In this document: in pieces, positions 31,603 through 38,796 of the stretch
How the letters are laid out: every line of letters starts with the position of its first letter
Numbering within the stretch: position 1 is the stretch's first letter
NCBI GenBank assembly: GCA_027490195.1
Contig: JAIXYN010000061.1
Location: 95,184 to 159,183 of the forward strand
Length of the DNA stretch: 64,000 nucleotides
DNA from: Verrucomicrobiaceae bacterium
GTDB taxonomy: Bacteria > Verrucomicrobiota > Verrucomicrobiia > Verrucomicrobiales > Verrucomicrobiaceae
Reading direction: 5' to 3'
Notes under the pieces: generated by a model
Databases searched by the model: none
The model's input: the letters and a program-made list of their open reading frames with translations, nothing else
What the model was told of the DNA's origin: nothing
Program-made: the position numbers and the translations under genes

Positions 31603-32976
31603 ATGCCCAGCGCCTTCGCTCCTCTGTCCCGCCGCCGCTTCCTCGGCAGCACGGCCATGGGCTTGTCCAGCGTGGCGCTGTCGGACCTCCAGGCAGATTC
31701 GCGCCCGCACTTTCCCGCGAAGGCCAAGCGCGTGATCTGGCTCTTCATGCACGGCGGGCCGAGCCACGTGGATCTCTTTGATCCAAAGCCCGAGCTCATC
31801 CGCCACGCGGGCAAACCCTTGCCAGAGAGCTACGGTGCCGTAGAGACGCGGCGCAAGGTCGCGCAGAATCCGCTGCTCGCGCCGGTGAAACCCTTTCGCA
31901 AGTACGGCCAAAGCGGCATCGAGATCAGCGACTTCCTGCCGCACATGGCGGTGCTGGCAGACGAGATGTGCGTCATCCGCAGTTGCCATGGCGACAGCGT
32001 GAATCATCCGCAGTCCGTCTATCAGATGAACACCGGCTCCATCCAGATGGGCAAGCCGAGCATGGGGAGCTGGGTGTCCTACGGCCTCGGCACTGAAAAC
32101 GCCGACATGCCCGCCTTCGTCGTCATGCCAGATCCCGGCGGTGGCTTGAAGGGAGGACCACCCGCCTGGGGCAGCGGCTTCCTGCCCGCAACGTATCAAG
32201 GCACCACCATGCGCGCGGGCGGCAGCCCCATCCTGGACCTGCAAGGGCCGCAAAGCAGCGCACGCCAGCGCGCCACGCTGGATCTCATCCAGCAGATGAA
32301 TGCGCAGCACCTCGCGCAGCACGCCGCCAACAGCGAACTCGACGCCCGCATCCGCAGCTACGAGCTGGCCTTCCGCATGCAAAGCGCCGCACCGGAAGCG
32401 GTGGACATCTCACGCGAGACCGAGGCCACGAAAAAACTCTACGGCATCGACGACGCCACCACGAAGGAGTTCGGTACCCGCTGCCTGCTGGCACGGCGCA
32501 TGATTGAGCGCGGAGTGCGCTTTGTACAGCTCTACTCCGGTGATACGAATGGCTGGGATGCGCACGAGAACGTGCTCAAAAATCACACCGACTACTGTGC
32601 CCGCACCGACAAACCCGTGGCCGGCCTGCTGCGCGATCTCATACAACGTGGCCTGCTGGAGGACACTCTTGTCATCTGGGGCGGTGAATTTGGCCGCATG
32701 CCCATGAGCGAAAAGGGCTTGGGTCGCGATCACAATCCTTGGGGCTTCACCACCGTGCTCATGGGGGCTGGCGTGAAGCACGGCCACATCCACGGTGCCA
32801 CCGATGAATTCGGCCTGCGCGCCGCTCAGGACAAAGTCCACATCCACGATCTCCACGCCACCATCCTGCATCTCCTCGGTCTAGATCATGAGCGGCTTAC
32901 CTTCCGCCTCAACGGTCTCGATCAACGCCTTACTGGCGTGGAAGGCAGCGGTATCGTGAAGGGAATCCTCTCTTAA
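31603..32976 (+). CDS. Tat-exported DUF1501 protein
   Basis: 457 residues. LSRRRFLGSTAMGLSSVALSD is a twin-arginine signal. The DUF1501 (PF07394) body follows: AKRVIWLFMHGGPSHVDLFDPKPEL, FLPHMAVLADEMCVIRSCHGDSVNH, FGTRCLLARRMIERGVRFVQLYSG, and DTLVIWGGEFGRMP. The family resembles the sulfatase/alkaline-phosphatase fold, but its activity is unproven. It normally travels with DUF1549/DUF1553 genes, and here the next gene begins on the very next base after the stop. Confidence 0.93.
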   Translation: MPSAFAPLSRRRFLGSTAMGLSSVALSDLQADSRPHFPAKAKRVIWLFMHGGPSHVDLFDPKPELIRHAGKPLPESYGAVETRRKVAQNPLLAPVKPFRKYGQSGIEISDFLPHMAVLADEMCVIRSCHGDSVNHPQSVYQMNTGSIQMGKPSMGSWVSYGLGTENADMPAFVVMPDPGGGLKGGPPAWGSGFLPATYQGTTMRAGGSPILDLQGPQSSARQRATLDLIQQMNAQHLAQHAANSELDARIRSYELAFRMQSAAPEAVDISRETEATKKLYGIDDATTKEFGTRCLLARRMIERGVRFVQLYSGDTNGWDAHENVLKNHTDYCARTDKPVAGLLRDLIQRGLLEDTLVIWGGEFGRMPMSEKGLGRDHNPWGFTTVLMGAGVKHGHIHGATDEFGLRAAQDKVHIHDLHATILHLLGLDHERLTFRLNGLDQRLTGVEGSGIVKGILS

Positions 32977-33006
32977 ATGTCGAATGACAAAGGCAGAATG
33001 ACGAAG
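32975..33006. repeat. Dispersed-repeat-like motif forming the start of a gene
   Basis: AAATGTCGAATGACAA .. AGAATGACGAAG holds two GAATGAC units related, in reverse orientation, to the CATTCGTCATT pair at 30173-30205. It overlaps the stop of the DUF1501 gene and supplies the ATG and first residues (MSNDKGRMTKS) of the next. Confidence 0.45.
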
Positions 33007-34752
33007 TCCCCGCTGGCGTATGCTGGTGCGGTCTTTTGCATGCTCATCACCATGACGCTCGGCATGCGTGACGCCCACGCCGTCTCCATCCGCGCCTCCA
33101 CCGATCCCGTCAAGGACGAGCGCCCCATCAAGCCGGAGGACAAGGAGCACTGGGCCTTCAAACCTCTGCAAATCACACCCGACAAAACAGGCATCGACGC
33201 TCTCACAGGGCCTTCATTCCCTCCCGCAGATCCCACCACACTCATCCGCCGCCTCACCTTCGATCTCACAGGCCTGCCGCCCACTCCCGAAGAAGTCACC
33301 GCCTTTTCGAAGGCCTACATCCAGAATCCAGCATCAAGCATCGAGCAACTAGCCGACCATCTCCTCGCCTCCCCACGCTACGGCGAGCACTGGGCGCAGT
33401 GGTGGCTCGACCTCGCACGCTACGCGGACACAGACGGCTTTGAATACGATGCCGAACGCAAGCATGCGTGGCAGTACCGCGATTGGGTCATCGACGCCCT
33501 CAACCGCGACATGCCCTTTGATGCCTTCGTGCAGCATCAGATCGCGGGAGATTTGATGGGGGACGAAACCGCCACCGGCTTCCTCTTCTCCTGCCCGGAC
33601 ATGCCGGATCTAAACAATCAAAGCGAGCGCCGCCACGTCCTGCTCAATGACATCGCCACCACCGTCGGCGCCGTGGGCCTGGGGCTCACCGTCGGCTGCG
33701 CGCAGTGCCATGATCATCCCTACGATCCCATCAGCCAGGCCGACTTCTACCGGCTGCGCGCTTTCTTTGACAACACCGTGCTGACCAAAAACAGCAAGCC
33801 CCTCGGCCCAGCCGTCCGCGTCTTCACGGAGGGCATACCCGCCAGCACCGTCTTCGTGCGTGGCGACTTCAAACGCCCCGGTCCCGCGATCCAGCCCGCC
33901 ATCCCCCGCATCTTCGGCACAACTCCCGCCAAGGCCGACCGCACCGCACTCGCGCAATGGCTCGCCAGCAAGGACAATCCCCTCTTTCTCCGCACCATGG
34001 CCAACCGTCTCTGGCAGCAGCACTTCGGCAAACCGCTCGCCGCCATTCCCGGTGATCTTGGTCATCAGGGCGAAGCCCCCACGAATCCCGCTCTGCTCGA
34101 CTGGCTGGCCGCCGAACTACCGCGCCAAAACTGGAGCCTCAAACGCCTGCACAAGGTCATCGTGATGTCGAAGACCTACCAGCAGAAGACAGCCGCCCCA
34201 ACGCGCCTCACCGGCGAAATGCTGCGTGATGCCATGCTCAGCATCAGCGGTCAGCTCAATCTCAAAACCGGCGGGCCTGGCGTGAAGCTGCCCCTGCCGA
34301 AGGAGATCAGCAGCACGCTGCTCAAGACTCAGTCTGAAATCACCAAGGACGAAAGCGAGCACACCCGCCGCAGCATCTTCGCTTTCGCCCGGCGCAATCT
34401 GCGCCACCCGCTCTTCGAGCTCTTTGACCGCCCCGACGCCCAGATCTCCTGCGCCCGCCGCAACGCCTCCACCACCGCCCCGCAGGCCCTCATGCTGCTC
34501 AATTCCGACTTCGCCCACAACATCGCCGCGAAGATCGCCGCGCAATTGAACGAGCAATATGGTTCCGATGCCGCCGCCCTCATCACTGCCGCCACCCTGC
34601 GCTGCCTATCGCGCCAGCCCACGTCGCAGGAGATCGAGAAGGGACAAAAATTCCTGCAAAAACAAACCGCCCTGACTCCCGGCTTCCGCGAGGCTCTGGC
34701 AGATTACTGCCTTGCCTTGCTGAACTCGAACGAGTTTGTGTATGTGGACTGA
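32977..34752 (+). CDS. DUF1549/DUF1553 (PSCyt2-PSD1) protein without the N-terminal cytochrome domain
   Basis: 591 residues from ATG 32977; an in-frame ATG at 32998 (MTKSPLAYAGAVFCMLIT) gives a cleaner signal peptide and may be the true start. DUF1549: LIRRLTFDLTGLPPTPEEV, LLASPRYGEHWAQWWLDLARYADTDGFEYD, CAQCHDHPYDPISQADFYRLRAFFDN with a CxxCH motif. DUF1553: FLRTMANRLWQQHFGKPL, LLDWLAAELPRQNWSLKRLHKVIVMSKTYQQ, and LLNSNEFVYVD at the end. Most family members carry a PSCyt1 cytochrome domain first and are longer (about 800-1100 residues); it is missing here. The first seven codons derive from a repeat-like sequence. Confidence 0.9.
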   Translation: MSNDKGRMTKSPLAYAGAVFCMLITMTLGMRDAHAVSIRASTDPVKDERPIKPEDKEHWAFKPLQITPDKTGIDALTGPSFPPADPTTLIRRLTFDLTGLPPTPEEVTAFSKAYIQNPASSIEQLADHLLASPRYGEHWAQWWLDLARYADTDGFEYDAERKHAWQYRDWVIDALNRDMPFDAFVQHQIAGDLMGDETATGFLFSCPDMPDLNNQSERRHVLLNDIATTVGAVGLGLTVGCAQCHDHPYDPISQADFYRLRAFFDNTVLTKNSKPLGPAVRVFTEGIPASTVFVRGDFKRPGPAIQPAIPRIFGTTPAKADRTALAQWLASKDNPLFLRTMANRLWQQHFGKPLAAIPGDLGHQGEAPTNPALLDWLAAELPRQNWSLKRLHKVIVMSKTYQQKTAAPTRLTGEMLRDAMLSISGQLNLKTGGPGVKLPLPKEISSTLLKTQSEITKDESEHTRRSIFAFARRNLRHPLFELFDRPDAQISCARRNASTTAPQALMLLNSDFAHNIAAKIAAQLNEQYGSDAAALITAATLRCLSRQPTSQEIEKGQKFLQKQTALTPGFREALADYCLALLNSNEFVYVD

Positions 34753-34755
34753 ACC

Positions 34756-35163
34756 ATGAACGAACCACCTTCCAACAGCGGCGCTTTCATCGCCAAACTC
34801 GGTGCCTGGTTGCAACTCGCGCAATTCATCGGCCTTGCCGGCACAGTGATCGGGATGATGAAAGCCTTCCGAGCAATCGGTACCTCCGGCACCAGCGATC
34901 CCACCTTGCTCAGCGGAGCCATCGGCGAAGTCTTGATAGCAGCAGCCGGAGGCATCGCGGTGTCATTGGTGGGCGTCCTTCTCGTGCTCATCGCCATCAC
35001 CGTCTGCCGCTACCGCGCCGTGTGGATGTTCTGGTTCCTCTGCCTCTACGGCGGTCTCATGATCTTCAGCTACTTCGTTCCCTTCGGCCTGTTCTTCCTG
35101 ATCTATGCCTTGGTGAAGAAGGATGAGTTTCTGTGCCCGCAGCCCCCCGCCTTGATGGCCTGA
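34756..35163 (+). CDS. Miniature MotA/ExbB/TolQ-like membrane protein (first of tandem pair)
   Basis: 135 residues. After a conserved leader (GAFIAKLGAWLQLAQFIG) comes GLAGTVIGMMKAFRAIGTSGTSDPTLLSGAIGEVLIAAAGGIAVSLVGV, which copies the proton-channel core of ExbB/MotA (GxxGTVxGM, then A-rich helix after xxGIGEALI). Further hydrophobic helices run about 72-90 and 95-118, then a short charged tail (KKDEF). True ExbB proteins are about 220-240 residues with a large cytoplasmic loop; that loop is missing. No ExbD/MotB-like partner is adjacent. Starts 3 bp after the DUF1549 stop, so it is probably in that operon. Confidence 0.65.
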   Translation: MNEPPSNSGAFIAKLGAWLQLAQFIGLAGTVIGMMKAFRAIGTSGTSDPTLLSGAIGEVLIAAAGGIAVSLVGVLLVLIAITVCRYRAVWMFWFLCLYGGLMIFSYFVPFGLFFLIYALVKKDEFLCPQPPALMA

Positions 35164-35177
35164 AGAAACGAAAGAGC

Positions 35178-35645
35178 ATGGACTCGACGGAAACATCGCA
35201 ATCATTACGCGGGGCTTTCATGGCCAAACTGGGGGCCTGGCTGCAAATGGCTCCGGTGCTCGGCATGTTCGGAATGGTAGAAGCATTCTCTGTTCTCAGA
35301 ACCAGCGGCGCAGGTGATCCGGCCAGACTCAGCGAGGCCATTGGAAATGCACTCATTTATGCACTCATCGCTAAGGGGCTCAGCATCATCGGCCTGATAC
35401 TGATAGCCGTAGCCATCATCTTCCACCGTTATCGCGCGGCCTGGATGTTCTATTTTCTCTGCTTCTATGGCCTTCTGATGATCGGCATCAATGTCTGTCT
35501 GCTCTTGTTCACCGGCTTCAGTTTCAATCTGCATCTCCTTTGCGGCGTCTTTTTTCTGGGCTTTGCCACGACGAAGAAGAATGAGTTTCAACGTGCGGCC
35601 AAGGCAGCGCACAAACTGCCCTCCTGCTATCAGCTCGACCCATGA
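35178..35645 (+). CDS. Miniature MotA/ExbB/TolQ-like membrane protein (second of tandem pair)
   Basis: 155 residues from ATG 35178; GAFMAKLGAWLQMAPVLGMFG and FSVLRTSGAGDPARLSEAIGNALIYALIAKGLSIIGL align with the previous gene, as do YRAAWMFYFLCFYGLLMIG and the KKNEF tail. The ExbB-like glycine motif is weakened (GMFGMVEAF in place of GLAGTVIGMMKAF), so this copy has diverged more. Gene duplication in tandem is clear from shared N-terminal, core and C-terminal motifs. Function unknown; 14 bp after the first copy. Confidence 0.65.
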   Translation: MDSTETSQSLRGAFMAKLGAWLQMAPVLGMFGMVEAFSVLRTSGAGDPARLSEAIGNALIYALIAKGLSIIGLILIAVAIIFHRYRAAWMFYFLCFYGLLMIGINVCLLLFTGFSFNLHLLCGVFFLGFATTKKNEFQRAAKAAHKLPSCYQLDP

Positions 35646-35652
35646 CAAGGCG

Positions 35653-35680
35653 AAGGCGCCGGGATTTCTCCCGACGCCTT
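35653..35680. terminator. Hairpin between the ExbB-like gene and the 3' end of rnpB
   Basis: AAGGCG / CGCCTT and CGGGA / TCCCG form an 11-bp stem with one mismatch and a 4-nt TTTC loop. It sits between convergent ends (35645 and 35687) and can fold from either strand; no T-run follows on either side. Confidence 0.5.
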
Positions 35681-35686
35681 CATTGT

Positions 35687-36120
35687 GGATCGGCCCTCAT
35701 AAGCCGGATTCTGTGTCCCCGATGCCCTTCGACACCTGGCTGTGATCATTTATCTGTCAGGCTGATCGCTCAGCCTGCCCCCGCTTGCGCAGTGGAGCGA
35801 CTATTACCCGGAGGTATCCATCCCTTGCGGGACTTGCGGCCAGGCGGGCCTTTCTCCTGTTCTGTCTTGCACCGCATGAGGTTTGTCGTGCCCCCTTCCT
35901 CGCGGTTGGGGCGGTGGGCTCTTACCCCGCCGTTTCACCCTTACCCCCTTTCGCTCTTGCGAGCTACGGAGGGCGGTTTGTTTTCTGTGATACTGTCTGT
36001 GACTGCGGCTTGCACCGCAGCCCCCACACTTTCATGTGGCATGCTGCCCTGTGGTGTCCGGACTTTCCTCTGGCATCTCCGCCTTGCAGCAAAAATACCA
36101 GCGATCACTCCGACCGACCC
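35687..36120 (-). ncRNA. rnpB: RNase P RNA, bacterial type A
   Basis: Read on the minus strand, the conserved 5' core GAGGAAAGTCCGGACACC and AGGGCAGCATGCC lies at about 36080-36041, then ACAGAAAACAAACCGCC near 36000, GGGTAAGGGTGAAACGG, the mid-molecule GGATACCTCCGGGTAATAG, and the 3' GAATCCGGCTTATGAGG. The ends were set by pairing GGGTCGGTC (5', 36120-36112) with GGCCGATCC (3', 35695-35687), the P1 helix. Length 434 nt. This is the catalytic RNA that matures tRNA 5' ends. The long frames over this region are artefacts. Confidence 0.96.
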
Positions 36121-36232
36121 GCCGTGAGAGTAAGGGCTTCAGCGAAAAGGGCAAGCCGGGTGTACGTGGAAAGATGTCGCGAAACTTATTCCCCGGTTCC
36201 GGTGTTGAACCGCATGCACCCACCACCGCGCC

Positions 36233-36715
36233 ATGAAACTCCTGCCTTCCTTTCTGCTCTCCCTCACAGTCAGCTTCTCTCTGACCCACGCCGAAGACGC
36301 CCCGAAACAACGCCCCGATGCTGCAGGCACCGCAGGCCCGGGCCGGGAGAAGATCAAAGAGATGATGCTGCAAAAGTTTGACGCCAATAAAAACGGCACA
36401 CTCGATCCCGACGAGAAAGCGGCGGCCATGAAAGCCATGCAGGAACGCCGTGGCGGCAGCCCCAAAGGCGGCGCGCCCGGCTCCACCGGCGAGCCCGCAA
36501 AAGGCGGCGGCCCGATGCAAGCGATGCTTCTGCAAAAATTTGACGCGAACAAAAACGGCGTCCTCGATCCCGATGAAAAAGCTGCCGCGATGAAAGCCAT
36601 GCAAGAGCGCAAGGGCAAGTCCGGCGGGTTCTCCGGTGCTGGTGGCACCAACACGGAGGGGGGCAACAAGTTCCGCCGTCCGCCGGAAGCACCTAAAGAA
36701 GGCGACGCCAAATAA
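36233..36715 (+). CDS. Secreted protein with two EF-hand calcium sites
   Basis: 160 residues with a signal peptide (1-20). Two nearly identical modules each hold LQKFDANKNGxLDPDEKAAAMKAMQER: loop Asp50-Glu61 and loop Asp104-Glu115, each with D, N, N, D and E at positions 1, 3, 5, 9 and 12. The linker and tail are glycine/proline-rich and probably disordered. Likely a periplasmic or surface calcium-binding protein; partner unknown. The identical 27-residue modules indicate a recent internal duplication. Confidence 0.85.
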   Translation: MKLLPSFLLSLTVSFSLTHAEDAPKQRPDAAGTAGPGREKIKEMMLQKFDANKNGTLDPDEKAAAMKAMQERRGGSPKGGAPGSTGEPAKGGGPMQAMLLQKFDANKNGVLDPDEKAAAMKAMQERKGKSGGFSGAGGTNTEGGNKFRRPPEAPKEGDAK

Positions 36716-36729
36716 GCTGGCAGCCCTCC

Positions 36730-37197
36730 TTACTTCACAACGCTGTCTTTGAGTAGCTTCAGCAGCGCATAGTCCGCATACTGGATGTCGCTAATCTTCC
36801 ACACACCGCCCTGCTGCACGCAGTGGAAGGTGATGCTCTTCTTCTCTTTGAAATTCGCAAAGGTCACCAGCACGGTGGTCTTGCCCTCTTCGGTCTTGGC
36901 GGGGTGAATGACGAAGTCTTTGATCTCCATGTCCTGGGCATCGTAGAGCGGGTCGCCATTGAGCGCGCCGACTTCACCTTTGGAGTCGATGGTGTCTTTC
37001 CAAAGGAGATCTCCAAGTTCCTTCGAGAAGTAGTGGTCCACCAGCGCCCGGTTCTTGTCTTGGAAAAACGGTGACGCCTTTTTCTTCTCCGACTTGTAGA
37101 GCTCCGCGACCAGCGCATCTGGCGTGGCCGCCTTGTCAGCAGATTGAAGAGTCAGACCGCAGGAAACAAACAGCAGGAGCAAAGTCAGGAGGCGCAT
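36730..37197 (-). CDS. Secreted DUF3828-like protein
   Basis: 155 residues with a signal peptide (about 1-20, SCGLTLQSA). The body matches the DUF3828 pattern: LVAELYKS .. ALVDHYFSKELGDLLWKDT, GDPLYDAQDMEIKDFVI, VLVTFANFKEKKSITFHCVQQGGVWKISDIQY. This is a small alpha+beta (NTF2-like) fold of unknown role. It lies 44 bp after the sulfatase and converges with the EF-hand gene. Confidence 0.75.
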   Translation of the reverse strand: MRLLTLLLLFVSCGLTLQSADKAATPDALVAELYKSEKKKASPFFQDKNRALVDHYFSKELGDLLWKDTIDSKGEVGALNGDPLYDAQDMEIKDFVIHPAKTEEGKTTVLVTFANFKEKKSITFHCVQQGGVWKISDIQYADYALLKLLKDSVVK

Positions 37198-37241
37198 GCG
37201 GCTGTTATCGCCGCAAACGCGCCAAAGTCGAGTTCATCGTC

Positions 37242-38771
37242 TCACTCTTCCGCGCCCTTTTTGCCCTTCTTCCTGGGCGCTTCAGGCAGCGGCACACCGC
37301 GCTGGATGGCCTCCCACTCCGCATAGCCTTTCTTGCTGCGATTGCCGAGGTACTTGTAGGTGTCAAAAATCGCTCCATTGCCGAGAACTCGTGGATCTTT
37401 CTCTTCCTTGAGGATGGTCTCCAGCTTTGCCCGCAGCTCCTGTTTCTTCGCGGCGAACTCGGGCTCCTTGGCCAGGTTCTTCAGACACTCGGGATCTTGG
37501 GCAATGTTGTAGAGCTCTTCCTCCGGGCGGTAGTTGAACGCGAGGTCATAGAAGATACCCTTGTTCTCCACGATCCATGATTTCGTGGGCCCATCGTCGC
37601 AGTTGCCGTACCCGGTTTCAGGATTGCAGGCGGGCCAGCGCTCCGGGTGGTAGTTATGACTGTAGAAAAACTCGGGCGTACGGATGGCGCGCACGGGATA
37701 GCCCCAGTCGTTCGGACGCCCCAGATCGTGCCGCTCCTTACCAGCCAGCATGACTTTGCGGCCTTCCACAAAGCCGCTCTTCTCGCTGCGCAAAATGTTC
37801 ACCAAACTGCTGCCACTCATCTGCTCGTGCTTCGGCAGTCCGGCCAATTCGAGATACGTGGGCGCAAGATCACGCACGTTGATAAAATCTTCGACGACAC
37901 GCCCCGGCTTGATCCCCTTCCCCCAGCGCATGGCCAGCGGCAGATGGTAACCGTCCTCATAAATCTGCCCCTTCACCCGTGGAAACGGCATGCCATGATC
38001 CGAAGTCACGATGACCAGTGTGTCATCCAGCATGCCGGACTTCTCCAGCAGGTCGAGCGCCTTCCCGATCTGCTTGTCGCCCCATTCCACCTCAATCGCA
38101 TAGTCAGCCAGATCACCACGCACGGTCGCGTTGTCAGGCAGATAACCAGGCACCTTCACGTCCTCAAGTTTCTTGCCCAAGCGAACACCGGAATCGAGTT
38201 CGTAAGAGCGATGCGGCTCCTTGAATCCCATCCAGAAACAGAACGGCTGCGCTTTGTCGCGCTGCGCCAAAAAGGCTTCAAAGTTGCGCGGATAGTCCGT
38301 GGTCGTGATGCCCTTTGCTGGCACTTCCTGCTTGAACTGATCAAATGCCGGTCCGGCAGGATTGCGCGTGCGTCCTTCCAGTTTGTACTCGCCCGGTCCC
38401 CAGCCCTTGCCGGTCAGTCCCACGGTGTAGCCGCCTTTTTCCAGCAGGTCAGGATACACGGCAAACTTCGGCGGGAAGATACCCCCATGGCACACGGCCT
38501 CCTCAAGCTGCCAGGAGTTGCGCCCTGTGAGCATCGTGGCACGGCACGGACTGCACTTCGGATTGGAGGTGAAGGCGTTCTTGAACAGCACCCCCTCCTT
38601 CGCCACGCGGTCAAAGTTTGGCGTCTTCACCCAGTCACAGCCATAAGCACCCGCATGCTGCCAGCCCCAGTCATCAAAGATGATGAAAAGGATGTTCGGA
38701 CGTGGAGCATCCGCAGCACGGATGCCGGCAGCGAAGACGAGAGCAGCAAGGACAGCCAGATGGAATTTCAT
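37242..38771 (-). CDS. Secreted sulfatase, N-sulfoglucosamine sulfohydrolase-like
   Basis: 509 residues, signal peptide 1-20. The sulfatase (PF00884) landmarks are present: NILFIIFDDWGWQHAGAYGCDW with metal-binding Asp33/Asp34, the formylglycine motif Cys73-Ser-Pro-Cys-Arg77 in CSPCRATMLTG, GKGWGP, and DTLVIVTSDHGMPFPRVKGQIYEDGYHLP with the second metal site. Overall it resembles heparan N-sulfatase/S1_8 enzymes, and would need formylglycine conversion of Cys73. The Lys-rich tail (APRKKGKKGAEE) is unusual. 25 bp after gcvP and thus possibly on the same transcript, though functionally unrelated. Confidence 0.88.
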   Translation of the reverse strand: MKFHLAVLAALVFAAGIRAADAPRPNILFIIFDDWGWQHAGAYGCDWVKTPNFDRVAKEGVLFKNAFTSNPKCSPCRATMLTGRNSWQLEEAVCHGGIFPPKFAVYPDLLEKGGYTVGLTGKGWGPGEYKLEGRTRNPAGPAFDQFKQEVPAKGITTTDYPRNFEAFLAQRDKAQPFCFWMGFKEPHRSYELDSGVRLGKKLEDVKVPGYLPDNATVRGDLADYAIEVEWGDKQIGKALDLLEKSGMLDDTLVIVTSDHGMPFPRVKGQIYEDGYHLPLAMRWGKGIKPGRVVEDFINVRDLAPTYLELAGLPKHEQMSGSSLVNILRSEKSGFVEGRKVMLAGKERHDLGRPNDWGYPVRAIRTPEFFYSHNYHPERWPACNPETGYGNCDDGPTKSWIVENKGIFYDLAFNYRPEEELYNIAQDPECLKNLAKEPEFAAKKQELRAKLETILKEEKDPRVLGNGAIFDTYKYLGNRSKKGYAEWEAIQRGVPLPEAPRKKGKKGAEE

Positions 38772-38796
38772 GCGCCGTGAAACGCATGAGAAGTCC

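Noticed and set aside
35642..36381. Three plus-strand frames and one minus-strand frame across 35.6-36.6 kb
   Set aside because: They cover RNase P RNA, whose conserved core and P1 helix are clear on the minus strand; the minus-strand frame also runs antisense to the EF-hand gene.
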